This document shows, piece by piece, positions 28,893 through 39,181 of a stretch of 64,000 bases of DNA; the stretch's first letter is position 1, and every line of letters begins with the position of its first letter. Made by a program: the position numbers and the translations under genes. The notes below the pieces were generated by a model. That model was not told where the DNA came from. It searched no databases and worked only from the letters and a program-made list of their open reading frames with translations. This DNA comes from an uncultured Bacteroidales bacterium (GTDB taxonomy: Bacteria > Bacteroidota > Bacteroidia > Bacteroidales > Muribaculaceae): assembly GCA_947173955.1 (NCBI GenBank), contig CAMWHE010000005.1, forward strand, positions 1 through 64,000. Direction: 5' to 3'.

Positions 28893-30830
28893 TTAGCGCA
28901 ATGACTTCAGTACTTTTTTATCAATCTTGACTTTGTGACGGGCACGCAGATCCTTGACCCACTTCTCTTCAAGCGAAGTCTGATAGTCGGCAGTTATGGC
29001 GCCTCTGTCATCTGATACCGACATCGGACGCTCAAGCATTTCAGATTCGTATGCGGCAAATACCGGCCATTTTGAAGTACCCAGCGGCTTAACACCACCA
29101 AATCCGAGATAATCGACAATGTCATTCTCTCCCTGAGAGGCTATCACGCGCTCTACTCTGACATTCTTGCCACAAAGCTGCTTAAGGACCTGTTCGAGAT
29201 TTTTTCCTGCCACTTTATTTACAGCCAGGTAGTCGTTGATGCGATTCATAACCGAGTCACTTGTGGCAAATATCACATAGCTCCGGAATTTGGGCTTATC
29301 CCATGTATAGCGGTCACGATGCTCATCAAACCATTTATTGAGACCTGCGGTATCTTCCTTGGCGCGTGTCCAGACTTCACGGTCGCTGATTTCGAAGAGC
29401 AACATGCCGTCGCGATACTCATTGAGCAGGTTGCGGTAGTCGCCGTTAGTCTGCGGGAGTTCAGCGATTTCCTTTTCCAGCACAACTTCATCGACCATAG
29501 TATTCAGACGATTGAGGAAGAGTCCGGTGGAACTTGCAACCGATATATTTCCCATAGGAGACAATGAGCTCATCACTTCATTAAGCAGAATAGATCCTCC
29601 GTCATAAGTGGCAAGTGGAGCGGGCATCGAGCTTAAATTTTCCATTGCAGTCTTGTTCAACCCACCGTTATTGCGAATAACGGATTCCACCATCGCGATA
29701 GCCGGACGATTCATAACGACATTGTATTTTTCCCGGAGCGCCTGTATTTTTGCTTTACGAGGGAGTGATTTACGCTCATCCCGCATGATGACACTGCGTA
29801 TCATTGGCTCTGCCTCCTCGAATGACTCAAGACCGCGATGCCCCTCGCGCTTAATGATATGATATCCATAAGGAGTCTCAACGACAGAACTGATCTCACC
29901 GTCGGCGAGGGCAAACGCCGCCTGTTCGAAAGAAGGAACCATCATGCCGGTTGTGAACTCAGGGAGGAGTCCTCCATTGCGGGCGCTACCGGGATCCTCA
30001 CTTTCGGCAGTTGCGATCTCAGCGAAATCAGCACCGGCAAGCAGCAGAGCATGAATTGAGTCTATCTGCTGTTTTTTCATAGCCTTGACATCATCGGGGG
30101 CGCCGGCTGTGAGTTTGAGAATATGGCGTGCGGTCACATATCCGGATGCGGGACGGCGCGAATGCACTTTAATAATATGGTGGCCGAAATTGGTTGTAAA
30201 TACAGGGGATACAGCTCCGACAGCAGTCTCATAAGCCATATCCTCGAACTGATAGGGATAACTGTTGGCTCTGATGAATCCCATATAGCCGCCTTTTTCG
30301 GCAGTCGAACTGTCGTAGGTATAATCGTGGGCGAGCTGCGCGAAGTCACCTCCATTGACTATCACCGTACGAATCGAATCCATCAGAGCTCCGTAATGTA
30401 CCTTCTCATCAGCGTTCTGACCGAGCGGGAGCATTATGTGGCTGACCTCTACATTCTCACGCATATGGTCGTAGACATTAGCTACGAGCTGGCGCTCGGT
30501 CTCCGTATCATATATATAGGGCTTTGCAAGCTCATGGGCATATCCGTCAAACTCCTGACGGAAAGCGGCTGTGGTGTCGATACCGGCAGCCTCGGCCTCG
30601 GCGACTTTCAGCTTATAATTGATAAACATATCGAGATATTCGTCGATAGTCTGCGGAACAAGCTGCTGCTCATTATTCTTATGATATAGATACTCAAATT
30701 CGCCAACTGTGACCGGAGTACCATCTATTGTCAGAAGAACCTGATCGTCATGACTGACTTTCGGTTTAGCTGCGAAAACAGCATTGGCAGAGAAAAGCAG
30801 CACGCCGGCTGCCAGCAATATTTTTTTCAT
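28893..30830 (-). CDS. Periplasmic peptidyl-prolyl isomerase with two PpiC (rotamase) domains
   Basis: A SurA-like folding factor for exported or outer-membrane proteins. It has a signal peptide (1 to about 20), a helical chaperone region (about 30-120), and two parvulin domains. The first is at about 129-222 (VSHIMLPLG to FGHHIIKV), the second at about 234-327 (ARHILKLTAG to YGYHIIKREG). A long C-terminal region (about 330-645) holds further helices, including an EKWVKDLRARHKV segment. Two rotamase domains with N- and C-terminal helices match SurA in outline, but 645 residues is longer than E. coli SurA (428). It heads the operon with the lipoprotein. Confidence 0.88.
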   Translation of the reverse strand: MKKILLAAGVLLFSANAVFAAKPKVSHDDQVLLTIDGTPVTVGEFEYLYHKNNEQQLVPQTIDEYLDMFINYKLKVAEAEAAGIDTTAAFRQEFDGYAHELAKPYIYDTETERQLVANVYDHMRENVEVSHIMLPLGQNADEKVHYGALMDSIRTVIVNGGDFAQLAHDYTYDSSTAEKGGYMGFIRANSYPYQFEDMAYETAVGAVSPVFTTNFGHHIIKVHSRRPASGYVTARHILKLTAGAPDDVKAMKKQQIDSIHALLLAGADFAEIATAESEDPGSARNGGLLPEFTTGMMVPSFEQAAFALADGEISSVVETPYGYHIIKREGHRGLESFEEAEPMIRSVIMRDERKSLPRKAKIQALREKYNVVMNRPAIAMVESVIRNNGGLNKTAMENLSSMPAPLATYDGGSILLNEVMSSLSPMGNISVASSTGLFLNRLNTMVDEVVLEKEIAELPQTNGDYRNLLNEYRDGMLLFEISDREVWTRAKEDTAGLNKWFDEHRDRYTWDKPKFRSYVIFATSDSVMNRINDYLAVNKVAGKNLEQVLKQLCGKNVRVERVIASQGENDIVDYLGFGGVKPLGTSKWPVFAAYESEMLERPMSVSDDRGAITADYQTSLEEKWVKDLRARHKVKIDKKVLKSLR

Positions 30831-30861
30831 CGCGATATATTAAATAGCTGATTCAAAAGGA

Positions 30862-30891
30862 ATGCGTTATAAAACTATCTTTATAACGCAT
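30862..30891 (-). terminator. Hairpin after guaB
   Basis: A perfect 12-bp stem (30862-30873 with 30880-30891, 6-nt loop) lies 55 bp past the guaB stop. It is followed on the minus strand by TCCTTTTG. The T run is short, so it is a moderate terminator or a processing/stability hairpin in the leader of the PpiC operon. Confidence 0.6.
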
Positions 30892-30946
30892 CACTTCAAA
30901 TATTATTGCCGGAAAGCGACAGATATTTATTTATCCCGCAATCCGT

Positions 30947-32478
<1,532 letters not shown>

Positions 32479-32542
32479 CCCTATGACATCAAAAAAAATT
32501 TGCCGGACTACCTAATAATACACGTAAGTGGACGATTTTTGC

Positions 32543-32550
32543 TATCTTTG
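32543..32550 (+). promoter_or_regulatory. -7 promoter element of the (p)ppGpp synthetase gene
   Basis: TATCTTTG lies 18 bp before the ATG at 32569. No good TTG is present at -33. It lies downstream of other in-frame ATGs and so supports the later start. Confidence 0.5.
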
Positions 32551-32568
32551 CCTGCAAAACCACAGACA

Positions 32569-34776
32569 ATGACCTCATCAGAATTCACTCCGGCCGAACG
32601 CACTCTGCTGCGTGACAATTACAGACGCCTGCTCAGCCTGAGCAAAGAGCTGGACGCAGAGCATGATGTCGAACCGCTCAAAAAGCTGATCCGAACGTCA
32701 GCCGAAGCGGGTATATATCATCGCGACAAGCACGGGATGAATCCGCTCATACACAATACGGACACAGCCCTTGCTTTCTGCGACCGCGTAAGCCCTGACC
32801 GCAATATGGTCATAGCCATACTCGTCTACCGGTCATGCCACTCAGGCATTCTGACTGAAGAGGAGATCGCCGAGCGCTGGGGCGACGATGTAGCCAAGCT
32901 CGTCAGAGGACTTCTGAAGGTGTCGACCCTGTACAGCAAAAGTGCAGCAGTAGTCAGTGACAATTTCCGCCGCCTGCTAATGACCTTCGCCGAGGACATA
33001 CGCGTGATTATAATAATGATAGTAGAGCGTCTGACCTTGATGCAGGCTATCAATCATCATCCCGATGAGGCCTTTGTCAGGGAGGTAGCCTATGAAGCCA
33101 ACTATCTGTATGCGCCCCTCGCCCACCGACTCGGTCTATACTCCATCAAGTCGGAGCTTGAGGATCTGTCGCTGAAATATACCAACCGACGTATTTACAC
33201 CGACATCGCCCATCAGCTCAATGCGACAAAAACCAAGCGCGACGCCTACATAAAAGCATTCATCAATCCCGTCAAGGAAAAACTGACAGCAGCAGGACTC
33301 AATTTTGAGATAAAAGGCCGAACGAAGTCGATCTATTCGATCTGGAACAAGATTAAAAAGCAGAAAGTCGATCTCGACCATATCTATGACCTGTTTGCTA
33401 TCCGCATCATTCTTGACACTCCGCCTGAGAAGGAGAAAAGCGACTGCTGGCTCGTCTATTCGCTAATCACAGATATGTTCCAGCCCAATCCTTCGCGCAT
33501 GAAGGACTGGATCAGCATACCCAAAAGCAATGGCTATGAGTCGCTTCATATCACAGTCGCCGGGCCTGACAACAAATGGGTCGAAGTCCAGATACGCACA
33601 CGCCGGATGGATCTCGTGGCCGAGAAAGGTCTTGCCGCGCACTGGCGATACAAAGGAATCAAGAGCGAAAGCAATCTCGACTCCTGGATGAACAATGTGC
33701 GCGACATCCTCGAGGCAGCCGACTCGGGCCCGATGGAGCTGATGCGCAACTTCAAGATGGATATTTATGACAAGGAAGTATTCGTCTTCACACCCAAAGG
33801 AGATCTCTTTCAACTGCCGCAGGGAGCCACACTCCTTGACTTCGCATTCAACATTCACTCCAAAGTCGGGACTCAGTGCATAGGCGGCCGCGTCAACGGC
33901 AAGAATGAAAAGCTCGGCTACAAGCTCTGCAGCGGCGACACTGTAGAGATCCTCACCTCCCCTACCCAACAACCCAAACTCGACTGGCTGAACATCGTCG
34001 TGACCTCGAAAGCACGCACCAAGATACGACAGTCGATCAATGAGATGAATAACCGCGGTACCGAGCTGGCCCGCGAGATGCTTGAGCGGCGCTTCAAAAA
34101 CCGCAAAATCGAACTGGAAGAGGCGCTCCTGATGAAGCTCATCAAAAAGATGGGATTCAAGACCGTGACCGATTTCTTCAATGAAGTGACGGCCGAGCGT
34201 CTTGACATCAACTCGATAATCGAACGGTATCTTGAGCTTCAGGCGCCTCAGGAGCAGGAAGAACCGACCCGCAGCGCAAGCGAATTTACCCTCCAGACCG
34301 AACCGGAGCAGAGCAGCTCCCGCTCAGACGATGTACTTGTAATCGGCAACGACATAAAGGGGCTTAACTATCGCCTTGCCAAATGCTGTAACCCGATCTA
34401 CGGAGACAATGTATTCGGATTTATTTCGGCGGAAGGTGTCGTTAAAGTACATCGCACTGACTGCCCGAATGCGCGGAACATCATGGAGCGCTATCCCTAC
34501 CGCATAATACGCGTGAAATGGTCAGGTAAGGCCGGATCACAGTTTATCGCCACCCTGAATGTCCTTGGCAACGACAATATCGGTATCGTCACCAATCTCA
34601 CATCAATAATAAATAAAGAGAAGAATGTCAGCCTCCGAGGCATATCCATCGACTCCAACGACGGACTCTTCCACGGCAATATAACTGTTGGCGTCGACGA
34701 CCTGTCTTCTCTAAACTCCCTTATAAAGAAATTAGTAACCGTAAAAGGCGTAAAAAATGTGCAACGCAGCAACTAA
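32569..34776 (+). CDS. relA: RelA-type (p)ppGpp synthetase with inactive hydrolase domain
   Basis: Makes the stringent-response alarmone. I start at the ATG at 32569 (735 residues): an earlier ATG at 32443 lies upstream of the promoter element. The HD hydrolase domain (about 40-165) is degenerate. Where active enzymes have LLHDxxEDT, this one has LVYRSCHSG (85-93), and the later Asp/Asn pair is VERLTLM. The synthetase domain (249-365) looks intact: GRTKS, HIYDLFAIRI, KSNGYESLH and VEVQIRT. A TGS domain (about 395-455), a Cys-containing region (AKCCNP, near 603) and a C-terminal ACT domain follow. It should therefore synthesise but not degrade (p)ppGpp, and a separate SpoT is expected elsewhere. 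The stop overlaps the next gene by 20 bp. Confidence 0.9.
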   Translation: MTSSEFTPAERTLLRDNYRRLLSLSKELDAEHDVEPLKKLIRTSAEAGIYHRDKHGMNPLIHNTDTALAFCDRVSPDRNMVIAILVYRSCHSGILTEEEIAERWGDDVAKLVRGLLKVSTLYSKSAAVVSDNFRRLLMTFAEDIRVIIIMIVERLTLMQAINHHPDEAFVREVAYEANYLYAPLAHRLGLYSIKSELEDLSLKYTNRRIYTDIAHQLNATKTKRDAYIKAFINPVKEKLTAAGLNFEIKGRTKSIYSIWNKIKKQKVDLDHIYDLFAIRIILDTPPEKEKSDCWLVYSLITDMFQPNPSRMKDWISIPKSNGYESLHITVAGPDNKWVEVQIRTRRMDLVAEKGLAAHWRYKGIKSESNLDSWMNNVRDILEAADSGPMELMRNFKMDIYDKEVFVFTPKGDLFQLPQGATLLDFAFNIHSKVGTQCIGGRVNGKNEKLGYKLCSGDTVEILTSPTQQPKLDWLNIVVTSKARTKIRQSINEMNNRGTELAREMLERRFKNRKIELEEALLMKLIKKMGFKTVTDFFNEVTAERLDINSIIERYLELQAPQEQEEPTRSASEFTLQTEPEQSSSRSDDVLVIGNDIKGLNYRLAKCCNPIYGDNVFGFISAEGVVKVHRTDCPNARNIMERYPYRIIRVKWSGKAGSQFIATLNVLGNDNIGIVTNLTSIINKEKNVSLRGISIDSNDGLFHGNITVGVDDLSSLNSLIKKLVTVKGVKNVQRSN

Positions 34777-35590
34777 ACTGATAGCTACAACCGCTTTAGC
34801 GACAATGATCACAGCCTGTTCAGGCAATTCCGGTAAAATCGACCCGGCGACCGAACTTTACAATCAGGCCGAAGCTCAATATCAGGCCGGAAATCCGCAA
34901 CAGGTCTATTTACTACTCGACTCCATCAAGAGCGCATATCCCGATTCCGTCGGTCTGCAACGCCGCGGACTAATGTTGCGCCGACAGGCATTCTTGATAG
35001 AACTGGCGGACGAAATTGTCCTTGTCGACGACTCGATCAATCAGTGCATAGCCGATGTCAACGCCCTAAAGCCCTTGATCAAGACTATTAATGACCCACG
35101 TCTGGTCGAGCCTTACTCGGTAGCCGCGGCAGGCTATAATCCTGACTTTCTCTCTACGACCGGCATTCAGGCCCGAATAGATGATGCCGGACAATTCTAC
35201 ATTATCAGTTCCCTCCAGTCGGCTCTGAAACATACGGGTATCAAACTGACAGCCTCTTCAGAATCGGCTGAAGCCGGGCCCGTTCCGTTTGACGGCGAGC
35301 TTAATTACCGTATCAACGGGTCGGAAGTAATCACATTCTCACCTATGCAGAGTCAGGCAATAGGCGAATTTGCCTCATCACATCGCGATCAGGGAGCCAC
35401 GCTGCAGTTCACCGGAGGCAAATCACATTCTGTAAAGCTTAACGCCAAACAGGTGAACGCCATAGCTGACTGTTATGACTACTCCAAAGCCATGACCCGC
35501 GGCCGGCTCCTATCGCTCCAACGCGAAAAACTCACGCGACAGCAGCAGCTTACAACATCTCAGATCGATCAGCTTAAGAGCGCCAACTAA
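34757..35590 (+). CDS. Hypothetical lipoprotein
   Basis: Not recognised. The 277-residue protein has a lipoprotein signal with Cys21 (TMITAC) and so is probably periplasm-facing. Residues about 35-75 resemble one tetratricopeptide-like helical pair (ELYNQAEAQYQAGN). The C-terminus (about 230-277) is a charged helix rich in Arg, Gln and Lys, likely a coiled coil. The ATG lies 20 bp inside the end of relA, which suggests coupled expression with the alarmone synthetase. No enzyme motif was seen. Confidence 0.75.
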   Translation: MCNAATKLIATTALATMITACSGNSGKIDPATELYNQAEAQYQAGNPQQVYLLLDSIKSAYPDSVGLQRRGLMLRRQAFLIELADEIVLVDDSINQCIADVNALKPLIKTINDPRLVEPYSVAAAGYNPDFLSTTGIQARIDDAGQFYIISSLQSALKHTGIKLTASSESAEAGPVPFDGELNYRINGSEVITFSPMQSQAIGEFASSHRDQGATLQFTGGKSHSVKLNAKQVNAIADCYDYSKAMTRGRLLSLQREKLTRQQQLTTSQIDQLKSAN

Positions 35591-35667
35591 AAACCGCTTG
35601 ATTAGAGCTTAAGACTGAAAGAACCTTTTTCACGCGCGCATGTTCATAATACTATAAATAATAAAAT

Positions 35668-36882
35668 ATGAACACCACGGACTCCAACACTACCAACTCG
35701 ACACGCGGGTTTGTAGGTTTTGTCATTTTCATGGCCGTACTCGGAGCGTTCAGCTCCCTGGTCAATGATATGTATCTGCCTACGATGCCCGCCATGAAGC
35801 ATGAATTTCACACTACAACATCGATGACTCAGCTTGGTCTGACCTTCGCCATGATAGGAATGGGTATCGGATCAGTCTTCCTCGGGTCATTAAGCGACCG
35901 TTACGGCCGAAAACCGGTACTATTTGCATCGCTTATCGTGTTTGTAGTTGCTACGGCAGTATCCTTACTATCCCAAAATATCACATTCTTTATTATATGC
36001 AGATTTTTCCAGGGCTTCGGAGCTGCAGGCCCCATGGTTCTGTCCACGTCTATCCCTGCTGACGAATACACAGGGCGTCAACTGGCCAAAGTCATGGCTC
36101 TGGTAGGCGCGATAAACGGCATCGCCCCTGCTGCAGGACCGCTTATAGGTGGCCTGATGGCCGACTTCGTAGGATGGAGAGGTATTTTCGTCGTACTGCT
36201 TGTCATAGGCCTTGCGGTGACATTTAAGGTCTACAGGATGAAAGAGTCGCTTCCTCCGGAGCGCCGCGCCACATCCGACAGTCTTAAATCCTATTGGAGC
36301 CGTTACCGCACAATGCTTTCCAACCGGCGATTTATGCTCTATGTCGTCATAAAATCCATCGGTATCGCCCTACTCTACGCCTATATATCCTCCGCACCGT
36401 TTATTATCCAGAGTCATTATGGATTCACGGCGCTGCAGTTCGGTCTCATCTTCGGAGGGAATGCACTCGCAATCGCAGTAGGATCAGCCCTGGCCATGAA
36501 ATTCAAGGTCATGAAGCAGGGGCTGGTGGTAGGTTGCGTAGGTATATTCGTACTGGCAGTTGCCGAGGCATTTATCATGTACCATTCGCTCGGATTCATT
36601 CTATATGAAATTGCCGCAGTACCGATGCTGCTGTTCAGCGGCATGATATTCTCCAGTGCCAACACACTCGCAATGGAGGTGGGCCGAAGCGAAGCAGGCA
36701 CCTCCTCTGCAATCCTTTCACTTGTCAAATACATAATGGCCGGCATCGCCGCACCGCTTGTCGGACTCGGTAACCTTATGCACTCGTCAGCCATCGTATT
36801 TGTCGGTTGCGCCGTTATCGCTCTTGTTCTCGCCATTCCGGCCTATAAACTGTCTCCTCTTCAGGACATGATAAAAAAATGA
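35668..36882 (+). CDS. MFS drug-resistance transporter, Bcr/CflA type
   Basis: Probable proton-driven efflux pump in the inner membrane. The 404-residue protein has 12 predicted helices. The loop 2-3 motif GSLSDRYGRKP (73-83) is the major-facilitator signature. Helix 5 has GAINGIAPAAGPLIGG, the drug/H+ antiporter pattern of the Bcr/CflA group. The N-terminal tail is Thr/Asn/Ser-rich. It lies 77 bp after the lipoprotein gene with no clear promoter or terminator in between. The gene's last codons form the A-run that serves as the T-tract of the hppA terminator on the other strand. Substrate unknown. Confidence 0.88.
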   Translation: MNTTDSNTTNSTRGFVGFVIFMAVLGAFSSLVNDMYLPTMPAMKHEFHTTTSMTQLGLTFAMIGMGIGSVFLGSLSDRYGRKPVLFASLIVFVVATAVSLLSQNITFFIICRFFQGFGAAGPMVLSTSIPADEYTGRQLAKVMALVGAINGIAPAAGPLIGGLMADFVGWRGIFVVLLVIGLAVTFKVYRMKESLPPERRATSDSLKSYWSRYRTMLSNRRFMLYVVIKSIGIALLYAYISSAPFIIQSHYGFTALQFGLIFGGNALAIAVGSALAMKFKVMKQGLVVGCVGIFVLAVAEAFIMYHSLGFILYEIAAVPMLLFSGMIFSSANTLAMEVGRSEAGTSSAILSLVKYIMAGIAAPLVGLGNLMHSSAIVFVGCAVIALVLAIPAYKLSPLQDMIKK

Positions 36883-36909
36883 GCTGCCGCCCGAACGGGA
36901 CAGCAGCTC
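36873..36909 (-). terminator. hppA terminator
   Basis: A 7-bp stem (36881-36887 with 36903-36909) with an inner CCC/GGG pairing is followed on the minus strand by seven Ts. The T-tract is encoded by the last codons of the converging transporter gene. Confidence 0.75.
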
Positions 36910-36930
36910 AATATGGATAGTCTCAACGAT

Positions 36931-39132
36931 TTAGAGGAGGCTCCAGGTAACGGTCAGACCGGCCATTACGATAGCCACCATCGACATCAGTTTGATGAGG
37001 ATGTTGAGGCTGGGGCCTGATGTATCCTTGAAGGGATCGCCGACTGTATCGCCGACAACAGTAGCTTTATGCACATCACTGCCCTTGCCACCGAAGTTGC
37101 CTTCTTCGACAAATTTCTTGGCGTTATCCCATGCTCCACCGGCATTAGCCATGAACACAGCAAGCACGAAGCCGGCTGAAAGACCGCCTATCAAAAGACC
37201 GATAACACCGGGGACACCGAAAATGAGACCGGTCAGGATGGGAGCTACGATAGCAAGGATAGATGGGAAGACCATCTCGCGCTGAGCGCCTTTAGTCGAG
37301 ATCTGAACGCAGCGGGCATAGTCGGGCTCGGCCTGACCTGTAAGAATACCCTTGATTTCACGGAACTGGCGGCGAACTTCGTCAACCATATGACCGGCAG
37401 CACGACCTACAGCATTCATTGTCAGACCGCAGAAGAGGAAGGCCATCATGGCACCTATAAACATACCTGACAGTACGAGAGGATTCATAAGGTCGACATG
37501 ATAATAATTCATGAAGTCTGTAAATGTAGCCGAGTGGAGATCGACATTTATAGGATTGAGCTCGGTTCCAACCTGAATCTCAGTTGTGCCGATGCGATCA
37601 AGACCGATACGGATTTCCTCTATATAAGAGGCGAGAAGAGCAAGACCGGTAAGCGCGGCAGAGCCGATAGCGAAGCCTTTACCGGTAGCAGCAGTGGTAT
37701 TGCCAAGAGAATCGAGAGCGTCAGTACGACGACGTACTTCCTTGCCGAGACCGGACATTTCAGCATTACCGCCGGCATTGTCGGCGATAGGTCCGTATGC
37801 ATCGGTCGCAAGAGTGATGCCGAGAGTGGAAAGCATACCGACTGCAGCGATACCGATACCGTAAAGGCCATGGCTGACATCACTCATGACCCAATTGGCA
37901 GCCAGACCATAAGATAGGATGATTCCGAGAACAACGGAGATCACGGGAATAGCGGTAGACACCATACCGAGACCGATACCGGAGATGATAACGGTGGCAG
38001 GACCTGTCTCACCGCTCTTGGAAAGACGCTGAGTGGGCTTATATGACTGAGATGTATAATACTCGGTAGCGCGGCCGATAACAATACCTACAAGCAGACC
38101 TACGACTACAGCAAGCGAGAGATTGACCCAGTTGTTGATTCCAAGTACATACAGGATTCCGAAAGTGGCGGCTATGATAAGCGCGGAGCTGAGGTTAGTA
38201 CCTACGGCAAGCGAGCCGAGAAGATTCTTCATCGTAGCATTCTCCTTGGTCTTGACAGCAAAGATACCGATAATGGAGAGGATGATACCTACGGCGGCAA
38301 TAAGCATAGGAGCGACTACAGCCTTGAACTGCATATCAGTATCGCCGGATGTCATATAGGCAGCAGCCCCGAGAGCTGCAGTTGCAAGGATTGATCCGCA
38401 ATAGCTTTCATAAAGGTCAGCACCCATACCGGCAACGTCGCCTACATTATCGCCCACATTGTCAGCGATAGTAGCAGGGTTGCGGGGATCATCTTCAGGG
38501 ATACCGGCTTCAACCTTACCTACGAGGTCGGCGCCTACGTCAGCAGCTTTAGTGTAGATACCGCCGCCTACGCGGGCAAAGAGAGCCTGTGTGGATGCAC
38601 CCATACCGAATGTAAGCATGGTGGTGGTGATAAAGCAGAGTTTCTGTCCACCCTCCATATCAGTAAGATAGTTGAGCAGAACGTACCAGAAAGAAATATC
38701 AAGCAGTCCGAGGCCTACAACTACAAGACCCATGACCGCACCTGAGCGGAAAGCAACGCGCAGACCACGGTTGAGCGATTCACGGGCGGCATTGGCTGTA
38801 CGTGCCGATGCATAGGTAGCGGTCTTCATACCGAGGAACCCGGCCAGACCTGAGAAGAAACCGCCGGTCAGGAATGCTACCGGAACCCACTTGTTCTGCA
38901 ATCCGAAGAATGCCATTGTGCCGAACAGCACCACAAGACAAGCAAAGACAATGCCGACTATCTTGTACTGCTGCTTGAGATAGGACATCGCGCCAACGCG
39001 CACATGCTGGGCAATTTTTTTCATAAGATCAGTACCCTCGCTCTCCTTCTTCATCTCCTTGAAGAAGTACCAGGCCAGAATCAAGGCGAGCACTGCGGCT
39101 ACGGGCACGATCCAAAAGATAGGTTGTACCAT
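36931..39132 (-). CDS. hppA: Membrane-bound ion-pumping pyrophosphatase, K+-dependent type
   Basis: Hydrolyses pyrophosphate and pumps H+ and/or Na+ across the membrane. The 733-residue protein has about 16 helices. The substrate site includes [20 protein letters not shown] (about 197-216) and [17 protein letters not shown]. The marker [10 protein letters not shown] (about 477-486) has Ala and Gly where K+-independent enzymes have Lys and Thr. This places it with the K+-dependent group, which includes Na+ and dual Na+/H+ pumps (family knowledge). It is the last gene of the minus-strand run starting at dxr and lies 50 bp after the DPP III gene. Confidence 0.94.
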   Translation of the reverse strand: MVQPIFWIVPVAAVLALILAWYFFKEMKKESEGTDLMKKIAQHVRVGAMSYLKQQYKIVGIVFACLVVLFGTMAFFGLQNKWVPVAFLTGGFFSGLAGFLGMKTATYASARTANAARESLNRGLRVAFRSGAVMGLVVVGLGLLDISFWYVLLNYLTDMEGGQKLCFITTTMLTFGMGASTQALFARVGGGIYTKAADVGADLVGKVEAGIPEDDPRNPATIADNVGDNVGDVAGMGADLYESYCGSILATAALGAAAYMTSGDTDMQFKAVVAPMLIAAVGIILSIIGIFAVKTKENATMKNLLGSLAVGTNLSSALIIAATFGILYVLGINNWVNLSLAVVVGLLVGIVIGRATEYYTSQSYKPTQRLSKSGETGPATVIISGIGLGMVSTAIPVISVVLGIILSYGLAANWVMSDVSHGLYGIGIAAVGMLSTLGITLATDAYGPIADNAGGNAEMSGLGKEVRRRTDALDSLGNTTAATGKGFAIGSAALTGLALLASYIEEIRIGLDRIGTTEIQVGTELNPINVDLHSATFTDFMNYYHVDLMNPLVLSGMFIGAMMAFLFCGLTMNAVGRAAGHMVDEVRRQFREIKGILTGQAEPDYARCVQISTKGAQREMVFPSILAIVAPILTGLIFGVPGVIGLLIGGLSAGFVLAVFMANAGGAWDNAKKFVEEGNFGGKGSDVHKATVVGDTVGDPFKDTSGPSLNILIKLMSMVAIVMAGLTVTWSLL

Positions 39133-39181
39133 AAATGTAAGTGATAATTGATTTGATTATAATAAATAGTTGTATAAAAAC

